Notes under the pieces: generated by a model | What the model was told of the DNA's origin: nothing | What the model saw: the letters and a program-made list of their open reading frames with translations, nothing else | The model's database searches: none | NCBI RefSeq assembly: GCF_024172125.1 | Contig: NZ_JAMZEA010000002.1 | Span: 888,009-952,008, forward strand | Length of the DNA stretch: 64,000 nt | Reading direction: 5' to 3' | DNA from: Actinomadura rupiterrae | GTDB lineage: Bacteria > Actinomycetota > Actinomycetes > Streptosporangiales > Streptosporangiaceae | Program-made: the position numbers and the translations under genes | Shown: positions 1 to 7,280 of the stretch, one piece after another | How the letters are laid out: every line of letters begins with the position of its first letter | Numbering within the stretch: position 1 is the first letter of the stretch

Positions 1-327
1 CCCGAGCTGCGCGAGCGCTTCGCCGCCAAGTTCAAGGAGCGCACCCGCGACGAGTGGGCGGAGATCTTCCTGCCCTCGGACGCGTGCGTCGCGCCCGTCC
101 TGTCCATGAACGAGGCCGCCCGGCACCCCTACAACACGGCCCGGGACGTCTTCGTCGAGCGAGACGGCCACCTCCAGCCCGCCCCGGCGCCGCGCTTCTC
201 CCGCACGGCGACCGACACCGACGGCAAGCCCGCCTGGCCCGGCGGCCACACCCGCTCCGTCCTCGCCGACCTGGGCATCGAGGACGCCGACGACCTCATC
301 GCCTCCGGCGCCGTCGCCGAAACCTGA
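1..327 (+). CDS. CoA transferase family III (CaiB/BaiF) protein, C-terminal fragment
   Basis: Only the last 108 codons lie in the window; the frame is open from base 1 to a TGA at 325-327. The segment from ELRERFAAKF through DEWAEIF, SMNEAARHPYNTARD and the proline-rich end with PGGHTRSVLADLGI is typical of the C-terminus of alpha-methylacyl-CoA racemase/CaiB-BaiF CoA transferases, which move CoA between acyl groups in the cytoplasm. The catalytic Asp would be upstream, outside the window, so exact substrate and activity cannot be judged. It converges on the tetR gene and ends just before a shared hairpin. Family call is good; function within the family is unknown. Confidence 0.8.
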   Translation, partial: PELRERFAAKFKERTRDEWAEIFLPSDACVAPVLSMNEAARHPYNTARDVFVERDGHLQPAPAPRFSRTATDTDGKPAWPGGHTRSVLADLGIEDADDLIASGAVAET

Positions 328-339
328 CGGCCCTCCGCA

Positions 340-372
340 CCCGGCTGATCGTCCTTGCGGCGGTCAGCCGGG
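340..372. terminator. Hairpin between convergent genes (possible bidirectional terminator)
   Basis: CCCGGCTGA at 340-348 and TCAGCCGGG at 364-372 form a perfect 9-bp inverted repeat with a 15-nt loop. It sits between two genes ending tail to tail, and its right arm includes the tetR stop codon. No U-tract is present, as is common in high-GC actinomycetes. Terminator function is inferred. Confidence 0.5.
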
Positions 373-1011
373 GAGCGGGCCGTTCGGGGGGACGGTCGTG
401 ATGGTGACGAGGTGGTGGCGGAGCGCGCTCGCCAGCTCGGCCGGGCCCATCCGCTGCGGTTGCAGGACGCCGTGCATGGTGAGGCCGTCCAGCAGCGCGT
501 TCAGGCGGATCCGCTCGGCGCGCAGGTCGAGGCCGGTGCGGAGCGCGCCCAGGCCGTCCGCGGCGGCGAGCAGCTTGTCCAGCATCCCGGCCAGGTCGTC
601 GTACAGCTCCTGCGCGTAGGGGCGCAGGTCGGGGTTCGTGCGCGCGGACGTGACGAACGCCAGCCAGACCTCGGCCTCCTCGCGGCGGCGGTCGTCCAGC
701 GGGAGGGTCTCGGCGAGCAGCAGCTCCAGCGTGGTCACGTGCTCGGCGGCGGGCGCGTCCGGGTCGGGCATCCTCAGCCGCCCGGCCGCCTCCCGGATGC
801 GCTGCCCGGCGCGCTCGGCGAAGTACCGCATCGCGAAGATCATCAGGTCGGCCTGGCCGTCGAAGTAGTGCCGGACCGAGCCGACCGCCAGCCCCGCCTC
901 CGCCGCCACCGCGCGCAGCGAGGCGTGCTCCAGCCCGTCGCGCCGCGCCACCCGGAAGATGGCCTCGGCCACCTCGCGACGGCGCTCCCCGGGATCCACC
1001 AGCTTCGGCAT
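364..1011 (-). CDS. TetR/AcrR family transcriptional regulator
   Basis: A 215-residue protein when started at the ATG at 1011 (MPKLVDPGERR). The N-terminal helix-turn-helix is classical TetR: RREVAEAIFRVARRDG, then SLRAVAAEAGLAVGSVRHYF. A ligand-binding helical domain follows. A longer reading frame opens at 1065, but those extra codons would cover the operator palindromes at 1022-1064, so the internal start is preferred; no strong Shine-Dalgarno is visible. The gene is divergent from a small membrane-protein gene at 1083, the likely regulated neighbour. Autorepression is likely from the operator position. The ligand is unknown. Confidence 0.85.
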   Translation of the reverse strand: MPKLVDPGERRREVAEAIFRVARRDGLEHASLRAVAAEAGLAVGSVRHYFDGQADLMIFAMRYFAERAGQRIREAAGRLRMPDPDAPAAEHVTTLELLLAETLPLDDRRREEAEVWLAFVTSARTNPDLRPYAQELYDDLAGMLDKLLAAADGLGALRTGLDLRAERIRLNALLDGLTMHGVLQPQRMGPAELASALRHHLVTITTVPPNGPLPG

Positions 1012-1021
1012 GGTTGTTTTA

Positions 1022-1064
1022 TAGCACACCTGTGCTACGTTGTTCATATAGCACGGTCGTGCCA
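1022..1064. promoter_or_regulatory. Two palindromic operator sites in the tetR divergent promoter
   Basis: TAGCACA-CC-TGTGCTA (1022-1037) is a perfect inverted repeat. TAGCACG-GT-CGTGCCA (1049-1064) is a slightly degenerate second copy, centred 27 bp away. Both lie between the tetR start (1011) and the start of the divergent gene (1083), which is where a TetR protein normally binds. Binding by this regulator is inferred from position and symmetry. Confidence 0.75.
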
Positions 1065-1082
1065 AATAAAGGGGAGGGAACC

Positions 1083-1391
1083 ATGGCCGAAGTCCTCACT
1101 TTCCTGCTGCTCCGCCTGGCGATCGTGGTCGGCGGCATCCTGCTGCTCGCCGTCATCGCGATCACGCTGCTGGTGATGCTGAAGCGGCACGGCCAGCTGG
1201 CCCGGGCGCGCTCGTTCGCCGAACCGGTCGTCCGGGGCTGGGCGGAACGGCCCCCGTCCGACGGCGGCGGCGCCCTCCGCCGAGCCGCCATGCGCGAGGC
1301 GCTCGACCGCCTCGACCGCGCCGAGAGCGGCGGCAGGTCCGGCTCCGCGCCAAGCACCCGCACCGGAGGTTCCGGCTCCGAGGGTGCCTAG
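1083..1391 (+). CDS. Small single-pass membrane protein, unknown function
   Basis: A 102-residue protein starting at ATG 1083 after a strong GGGGAGGG ribosome-binding site. Residues about 5-33 (LTFLLLRLAIVVGGILLLAVIAITLLVML) are one hydrophobic helix, followed by a basic and then Gly/Ser-rich cytoplasmic-looking tail with a short amphipathic helix (LRRAAMREALDRLDRAE). I recognise no domain. Its promoter overlaps the two TetR operators, so it is probably the TetR target. It ends in a 4-bp CTAG overlap with the convergent DUF1707 gene. Confidence 0.65.
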   Translation: MAEVLTFLLLRLAIVVGGILLLAVIAITLLVMLKRHGQLARARSFAEPVVRGWAERPPSDGGGALRRAAMREALDRLDRAESGGRSGSAPSTRTGGSGSEGA

Positions 1392-2032
1392 CGCTCGACG
1401 GCCCGCCTTCTGGGACGGCGCTTGACGTCCACGCCGCCCCAGAAGGCCAGCCCGGAGATGACGATCTCCGGCGCGCCCGGGATGCCGGGCCCGGTGGCGC
1501 GGTGGTCGAAGCCGCCCATGATGCCGATTCCGGTCACCCGGACGTTCACGTCGTCCGGGACGATGATGTCGATCCCGCCCATGATGGCGACCGCGTTGAT
1601 CCGGGTCGTCCGGGACGTGAACCGCGCCTCGCGCAGGTCGATGTCGCCGCCGCCCCAGAACGCGAACGCGGTGAACGTCTCCGGGACGGTCCAGACGCCC
1701 TTGCGGTCGAACCCGCTCATGATCGCGATGCCGTTCGTCCAGGTCGGGGTCTCGCCCGGGACGACCACGAACCCGCCCGCGCCCGCCCGCGCCGCCGGGG
1801 CCGGTCCGGACGGCGCGTCCCCGGCGGCCGGCAGGTCCCGCGTGAGCGGCTCCAGCTCGGCGTACGTCTTCGCCTTGTAGACCGCGTCGAGCCGCTCGTC
1901 CACCTCGTCCAGGGTGAGGCGGCCCTCGCCCGCGGCGTCCCGCAGGATCGACGCGACCCGGTCGCGGTCGGCGTCGGAGGCCCGCATCTCCGGCGGACGC
2001 GCCAGATCGGGCTTCTCGGGCAGGTTCGTCAT
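1388..2032 (-). CDS. DUF1707 / LiaF-like C-terminal domain protein
   Basis: A 214-residue protein from ATG 2032; an alternative GTG at 2041 adds three residues. The N-terminal 60 residues (MRASDADRDRVASILRDAAGEGRLTLDEVDERLDAVYKAKTYAELEPLTRDLP) are a DUF1707 domain. After a linker, the C-terminal half repeats motifs such as AIMGGIDI, GIMGGFDHRA and LAFWGGVDVKRR. These are the beta-helix-like motifs of the cell-wall-active-antibiotic response (LiaF/YvqF) family. It lacks the transmembrane helices of true LiaF, so it is probably cytosolic or associates with a membrane partner. A role in envelope-stress sensing is inferred from the family. Confidence 0.8.
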   Translation of the reverse strand: MTNLPEKPDLARPPEMRASDADRDRVASILRDAAGEGRLTLDEVDERLDAVYKAKTYAELEPLTRDLPAAGDAPSGPAPAARAGAGGFVVVPGETPTWTNGIAIMSGFDRKGVWTVPETFTAFAFWGGGDIDLREARFTSRTTRINAVAIMGGIDIIVPDDVNVRVTGIGIMGGFDHRATGPGIPGAPEIVISGLAFWGGVDVKRRPRRRAVER

Positions 2033-2054
2033 GGCCCACACCCTACGGGCCGGG

Positions 2055-2279
2055 GCCTAGGGCCTGTTTCGAAGTGGCCTCGGCCATGCGCGCGAACGCG
2101 TGACCAACCCGACGGAGCGAAGCCGAAGGCGAGCGAAGCCGGGTTGATCGCGAAGCGATGCCGCGTTCGCCCAGGCACGGTCACGGAGCGAGCCGCTAGG
2201 CGAGCGCAGTGGGCCGTGACTGCGTAAACACGCCGCTAGGCGAGCGCAGTGGGCCGGGACTTTGAAACACAGCCTAGGC
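2055..2279. mobile_element. MITE-like element with imperfect 21-bp terminal inverted repeats
   Basis: The left end (2055-2075) and the reverse complement of the right end (2259-2279) match at 17 of 21 positions; both begin GCCTAGG and share TGTTTC and AAGT. The 225-bp interior has no credible ORF. It holds a 25-bp direct repeat at 2192-2216 and 2232-2256 (identical, 40-bp spacing) and runs of gagcgaagc-type motifs. The right terminal repeat contains the stop codon (2274-2276) of the STAND/LuxR gene. No target-site duplication is obvious. A non-autonomous transposable element is the simplest reading; an intergenic palindromic repeat or terminator is the alternative. Confidence 0.5.
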
Positions 2280-4595
2280 GCGGCGGGCGTGGCGGACCCA
2301 GGCGGCGATCTGGGCGCGGGACGCGAGGCCGAGCTTGGCGAGGATGTGCTCGACGGCGGTGTCGACCGTCCGGCGCGCCACCGCGAGCCGGTCGGCGATC
2401 TCCCGGTTCGACAGGCCGCGCGCGACCAGCACCGCGACCTCGCGCTCCCGGCCGGTGAGCGGCTGCCGCTCCGGCTTGGGCGCGGGCTCGCCGCGGGCCA
2501 GCGCGATCGCCTCGGCGACCGACAGCCGCGCGCCGCGCTCCTTGGCCGCCTGGAACCGCTCCGGCGGCAGGCGCTTGCGCAGCGCGTGCTCGGACGTGGC
2601 GCGCCGCCGCTTGTAGTCCGGCCCGTACATGCCGGCCGCGCCGATCCGCCGCCACATCGCCTCGGTCGCGCCGAGCAGCATCGCCGCCTGCTCGTACTCG
2701 CCGTGCACGACGGGCGCGGGGGTGAGCAGGTCGAGCGCGAGCGTGATGCCGAGCTGGTCGCCGAGCCGCTCCTTGATCCGCAGGCAGGCGAGCAGGTCGT
2801 CGGTCGCGGCCCCGTGCTCGCCCAGCCACCACAGCGCCGCGCCCCGCGCGTACAGCGCGAACGAGTGGCACCACCGCTCGCCGGTCGCCTCCCCGTCGCG
2901 GGCGGCGAGGTCGGCGAGCGCGAGCGCCTCCTTCTCCTTGCGCTGCAGCAGCAGGACGGTCGACAGGTGCGGACGGGTCAGCAGCGCCAGCGGGTCGCGG
3001 TAGCCGAGCCGGTCGAACGCCTCCCGCGCCCGCTCCATCCGGACCCGCGCCTCCTCCAGCTCGCCCTCGAACAGCGCGATCAGCCCCTCGCCGTGCACCA
3101 CGTGCGCCCGCAGATCCGGCGCGCACGCCGCCTCCCCATCCGCATCCGCGGCGGCCTGGGTGAAGAGGGTGCGGGCCAGGTCGGTCTCGCCCTGCTGGAC
3201 GGCGACCATGCCTGCGCCGTAAGCGATCCACGCGCGGTCGAGGGCCACCTGCGCCTCGTCCTCGGGGGACCCGGCGTGCGCCGCCAGCGCGCGCTCGTGC
3301 CAGCGCCGGGCCTCGCCGAACATGCCCAGGCAGATCCAGTAGTGCTGGAGGACGACCGTCAGGTGCAGCCCGGTCGCGACCTCCTCCGGCGTGGCGAGGG
3401 AGTACTCCAGCGCGACGCGCAGGTTCGGGTTCTCCTCGCCGAGCCGGGTCAGCCAGCCGAGCTGCTCGGTGCCGAGCGCCGCCTCGCGCCCGCGTTCGGC
3501 GAGGTCGAGGTAGTGGTCGCGGTGGCGGCGGCGCAGCCGCGGGCCCTCGCCCAGCTCGGCGAGCCGCTCGGCGCCGTACTCGCGCAGCGTGTCGAGCATC
3601 CGGTAGCGGCGGCCGTCCTGCTCGACCTGGACGACCGACTTCTCCACCAGCCGCCCGAGCACCTCGAACAGCTCGTCGCCCGGCAGCCCGTCGCCGCCGC
3701 AGACGCGCTCGGCGGCGGTCAGGTCGAAGTCGCCGGGGAACACCGACAGCCGCGCCCACAGCAGCCGCTCCTCGCCGGTGCACAGCTCGTGGCTCCACTC
3801 GATCGCGGCGCGCAGCGTGCGGTGCCGGTCGCCGCCCGCGCGGGACGTGCCGAGCAGCTTGAACCGGTCGTCCATCCGCTCGGCGAGCTGCTCGACCGAC
3901 ATCGTGCGCATCCGGACGGCGGCCAGCTCGATCGCGAGCGGGATGCCGTCCAGCCGCCCGCACAGCCGCGCGACGACGGGGCGGTTGTCCTTGGTCAGCG
4001 CGAACCCCGGCACCATCGCCTCGGCCCGGTCGGCGAACAGCGCCACCGCGTCGTCCGCGCCCCGGACGGTCCCGGCGAAACCGCCCTCCCCGGCGACGGC
4101 GAGCGGCGGGATGACCAGGTTGTGCTCGCCCATCACGTCCAGCGGCTCGCGGCTGGTCGCCAGCACCCGCAGCCGCGGCGCGGCCCGCAGCAGCGTCTCC
4201 ACCAGGGACGCGGTGCCCTCGACCAGGTGCTCGCAGGTGTCCAGGAGCAGCAGCAGCTCGCGGTCGGCGAGGTGCTCGCAGAGCCGCTCGGTCTGGTCGC
4301 CCGCCGCCTGGCCGGGCAGCCCGAGCTTGTCGGCGACGTGCCGGCCGAGCAGCTCGGGCGCGCGCAGCGCCGACAGCTCCACCAGCCACGCGCCGCCCTC
4401 GAAGTCGCCGCGCAGCTCGGTGGCCAGCCGGATCGCCAGCCGGGTCTTGCCGACCCCGCCGACCCCGGTCAGCGTGACCAGGCGCGAGCGCGCGAGCACG
4501 CGCCGGGCCTCGGCCAGCTCGCGCCGCCGGCCGATGAACCGGGTCACCTCGGCGGGCAGGTTGCCGCCGTGCCGGTCGTCCGCCAGTGCCGTCAC
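2274..4595 (-). CDS. STAND-type ATPase regulator with C-terminal LuxR helix-turn-helix (copy 1)
   Basis: A 773-residue protein. Residues 1-30 (GGNLPAEVTRFIGRRRELAE) and the P-loop GVGGVGKT at 44-51 mark the AAA/NB-ARC-like ATPase, with the Walker B-like LLLLLDTCEHLV near residue 120. A winged-helix region (LLWARLSVFPGDFDLTAAERVC) and TPR-like helices follow. The C-terminal ~65 residues (PLTGREREVAVLVARGLSNREIADRLAVARRTVDTAVEHILAKLG) are a LuxR/GerE DNA-binding domain. This is the architecture of large actinomycete pathway regulators: ATP-dependent oligomerisation is thought to expose the HTH. It is closely related to the genes at 7281 and 9793. Its stop codon lies inside the right terminal repeat of the MITE-like element. 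Target genes unknown. Confidence 0.85.
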   Translation of the reverse strand: MTALADDRHGGNLPAEVTRFIGRRRELAEARRVLARSRLVTLTGVGGVGKTRLAIRLATELRGDFEGGAWLVELSALRAPELLGRHVADKLGLPGQAAGDQTERLCEHLADRELLLLLDTCEHLVEGTASLVETLLRAAPRLRVLATSREPLDVMGEHNLVIPPLAVAGEGGFAGTVRGADDAVALFADRAEAMVPGFALTKDNRPVVARLCGRLDGIPLAIELAAVRMRTMSVEQLAERMDDRFKLLGTSRAGGDRHRTLRAAIEWSHELCTGEERLLWARLSVFPGDFDLTAAERVCGGDGLPGDELFEVLGRLVEKSVVQVEQDGRRYRMLDTLREYGAERLAELGEGPRLRRRHRDHYLDLAERGREAALGTEQLGWLTRLGEENPNLRVALEYSLATPEEVATGLHLTVVLQHYWICLGMFGEARRWHERALAAHAGSPEDEAQVALDRAWIAYGAGMVAVQQGETDLARTLFTQAAADADGEAACAPDLRAHVVHGEGLIALFEGELEEARVRMERAREAFDRLGYRDPLALLTRPHLSTVLLLQRKEKEALALADLAARDGEATGERWCHSFALYARGAALWWLGEHGAATDDLLACLRIKERLGDQLGITLALDLLTPAPVVHGEYEQAAMLLGATEAMWRRIGAAGMYGPDYKRRRATSEHALRKRLPPERFQAAKERGARLSVAEAIALARGEPAPKPERQPLTGREREVAVLVARGLSNREIADRLAVARRTVDTAVEHILAKLGLASRAQIAAWVRHARRA

Positions 4596-4792
4596 CGGTC
4601 ACCTCGTCAGGGGGAGGGGTGCGTCGGGGGATGCTGCGTCGGAAAAGAGCCGTGTCAGGAGCCGTCAGGGGTGCCGCGCCGGGGGACGCGGGCGGAGGTG
4701 CGAAGGGATCTGTCGGATCGGTGCGTCAGGATGGGTGCATCGTACGCCGTCGGAGGCCCGGCCACCGGGTTATCGCGGGTCAGCGCGGCCGG

Positions 4793-7081
4793 TTATGGAC
4801 GGACGTCCCGCTCCAGCCGCACCACCACCGACTTCGACGTGGGGGTGTTGCTGACCTCGGCCGTGCTGTCCAGCGGCACCAGCACGTTCGTCTCCGGGAA
4901 GTACGCCGCCGCGCAGCCCCGCGCCGTCGGATAGGCGATGGCGCGGAAGCCGGGGGCGCGCCGCTCGGTGCCGTCCGTCCACTCCGAGACCAGGTCCACG
5001 GTGTCGCCGTCGGCGTGGCCGAGCGCGGCGAGGTCGTCCGGGTGGACGAACACGACGCGCCGTCCGGCCTTCACCCCGCGGTAACGGTCGTCCAACCCGT
5101 AGATGGTGGTGTTGTACTGGTCGTGGCTGCGGACGGTCTGGAGCAGCAGCCGCCCCTCCGGCACGCGCAGCACCTCCAGCGCGTTCACGCTGAAGTTCGC
5201 CTTCCCCGTCGCGGTCGGGAAGCGGCGCTCGTCGCGCGGCGCGTGCGGCAGCGTGAACCCGTCCGGCTCGCGGACGCGCCTGTTGTAGTCCTCGAACCCC
5301 GGGACGACCTTCTCCACATGGCCGCGGATCACGTCGTAGTCGCCTTCCATCGCGTCCCAGCGCAGGCCGTACCGGTCGCCGAGCACCCGGCGCGCGAGCC
5401 CGGCGACGATCGCGACCTCGGACCTGAGCTGCGGAGACGCGGGCGCGAGCCGTCCGCGCGAGGCGTGCACCATGCCCATCGAGTCCTCGACCGACACGAA
5501 CTGCTCGCCGGACGCCTGGACGTCCCGCTCCGTGCGGCCCAGCGTCGGCAGGATCAGCGCGGTCGCGCCGGTGACGGCGTGCGACCGGTTCAGCTTCGTC
5601 GACACCTGGACGGTCAGCCGGCAGTTCCGCATCGCCGCTTCGGTCACGTCCGAATCGGGGGTGGCGCGGACGAAGTTGCCACCCATCCCGAAGAACACCT
5701 TCACCTTGCCGTCGCGCATCGCGCGGATCGCGTCCACGGTGTCCAGGCCGTGCTCGCGCGGCGGCTCGAAGCCGAACTCGGCGGCGAGGGCGTCCAGGAA
5801 GGCGGGCTTCGGCTTCTCGTAGATCCCCATCGTCCGGTCGCCCTGGACGTTGGAGTGGCCGCGCACCGGGCACACGCCCGCGCCCGGACGGCCGATGTTC
5901 CCGCGCAGCAGCAGGAAGTTCACGACCTCGCGGATCGTCGGGACCGAGTTGCGGTGCTGCGTCAGGCCCATCGCCCAGCACACCACGATCCGCTTCGCCG
6001 CGAGGACGTCGCCGAGCGTCGCGGCGATCTCCCCGCGGGTCAGGCCGGTCGCCGCGAGCACGTCGTCCCAGTCCAGCGCCTTCACGTGGTCGGCGAACGC
6101 CTCGAACCCGTGGGTGTGCTCCTCGATGAACGCGCGGTCGACGGCGTCCGGGACGTCCGACTCCAGCAGCAGCCGGTTCAGCGCCTGGAACAGCGCCAGG
6201 TCGCCGTTCACGCGGATCTGCAGGAACCGGTCGGCGAGCTTCGTGCCCTTACCGACCACCCCCGACGGGACCTGCGGGTTCTTGAACCGGATCAGCCCCG
6301 CCTCCGGCAGCGGGTTCACCGCGACGATCCGCGCGCCCGCCTTCTTCGCCTTCTCCAGCGCGGACAGCATGCGCGGATGGTTCGTGCCGGGGTTCTGCCC
6401 GACCACGAAGATCAGATCGGCCTGGTACAGGTCGTCCAGCAGCACCGAGCCCTTGCCGATGCCGATCGTCTCGGTGAGCGCCGAACCGGACGACTCGTGG
6501 CACATGTTCGAGCAGTCCGGAAGGTTGTTGGTGCCGAACGCCCGGACGAACAGCTGGTAGGCGAACGCGGCTTCGTTGCTGGTGCGGCCGGAGGTGTAGA
6601 ACACCGCCTCGTCGGGGGAGCCGAGCGCGGTCAGCTCGTCCGCGACCAGGCCGAACGCGTCGTCCCAGGAGATCGGCTCGTAGTGCGCCGAGCCCGGCCG
6701 GCGGACCATCGGCTCGGTGAGCCGGCCCTGCTGCCCGAGCCAGTGGTCGGTGCGGACGGCCAGCTCGTCCACCGTGTGCTCGGCGAAGAACTCCCGGGTG
6801 ATCCGGCGGGTGGTGGCCTCCTCGGCTACGGCCTTCGCGCCGTTCTCGCAGAACTCGGCGGTGTGCCGGTGGCCGGGCTCGGGCCAGGCGCAGCCGGGGC
6901 AGTCGAACCCGTCCTTCTGGTTGACCTTGAGCAGGGTCAGCGCGGTGCGCCTCACGCCCATCTGCTCGACCGAGTCGCGCAGCGCGGCCGTCACGCCCGG
7001 CACGCCCGCCGCCCACCGCTTCGGCTTGCCGACCTCCATCGCGGAGTCGTCGAAGTCCTCGCGCGGCGCCTCACGGCTCAT
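4793..7081 (-). CDS. FdhF/YdeP family molybdopterin oxidoreductase
   Basis: A 762-residue protein from ATG 7081 (MSREAPREDFDDS); 34 more codons are open upstream but read as leader. It matches the YdeP-type formate-dehydrogenase-alpha-like family: CPGCAWPEPGH near the N-terminus, HWLGQQGRLTEPMVRRPGS, the YTSGRTSNEAAF and SNMCHESSG segments of the molybdopterin pocket, VVGQNPGTNHPRM, and PVRGHSNVQGDRTMG. The C-terminal part is the molydopterin-dinucleotide-binding domain (SHDQYNTTIYGLDDRYRGVKAGRRVVFVHPDD). Members are cytoplasmic bis-MGD enzymes; their physiological substrate is poorly defined, with acid resistance reported for some. No fdhD or electron-transfer subunit is adjacent. It lies between two regulator paralogues in the same direction. 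Confidence 0.88.
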   Translation of the reverse strand: MSREAPREDFDDSAMEVGKPKRWAAGVPGVTAALRDSVEQMGVRRTALTLLKVNQKDGFDCPGCAWPEPGHRHTAEFCENGAKAVAEEATTRRITREFFAEHTVDELAVRTDHWLGQQGRLTEPMVRRPGSAHYEPISWDDAFGLVADELTALGSPDEAVFYTSGRTSNEAAFAYQLFVRAFGTNNLPDCSNMCHESSGSALTETIGIGKGSVLLDDLYQADLIFVVGQNPGTNHPRMLSALEKAKKAGARIVAVNPLPEAGLIRFKNPQVPSGVVGKGTKLADRFLQIRVNGDLALFQALNRLLLESDVPDAVDRAFIEEHTHGFEAFADHVKALDWDDVLAATGLTRGEIAATLGDVLAAKRIVVCWAMGLTQHRNSVPTIREVVNFLLLRGNIGRPGAGVCPVRGHSNVQGDRTMGIYEKPKPAFLDALAAEFGFEPPREHGLDTVDAIRAMRDGKVKVFFGMGGNFVRATPDSDVTEAAMRNCRLTVQVSTKLNRSHAVTGATALILPTLGRTERDVQASGEQFVSVEDSMGMVHASRGRLAPASPQLRSEVAIVAGLARRVLGDRYGLRWDAMEGDYDVIRGHVEKVVPGFEDYNRRVREPDGFTLPHAPRDERRFPTATGKANFSVNALEVLRVPEGRLLLQTVRSHDQYNTTIYGLDDRYRGVKAGRRVVFVHPDDLAALGHADGDTVDLVSEWTDGTERRAPGFRAIAYPTARGCAAAYFPETNVLVPLDSTAEVSNTPTSKSVVVRLERDVRP

Positions 7082-7280
7082 CGTCCACACCCATTCCCGA
7101 CCTTGGAACCACTGCCCTACCACTCTCGCACCCATTCTGCGCGATAGGACACCGTGCACCCGCCCACCTGCGCAGACACCCACCCGAGCGCGATCAGCAA
7201 GCGGTGCCGATCAGCGGAGGGGCGCGGTTCTCGGGCGGTGCCGGTCAGCGGGTGGTGCGGCCGGTCGGCGGGCGGTGCGG

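Noticed and set aside
2262..4934. 890-codon plus-strand ORF opposite the first STAND regulator
   Set aside because: Arg/Ala/Gln-rich shadow of the minus-strand gene, caused by high GC at third codon positions; no domain or ribosome-binding site.
4586..7147. 853-codon plus-strand ORF opposite the FdhF-like gene
   Set aside because: Low-complexity shadow; the minus-strand frame encodes the conserved oxidoreductase.
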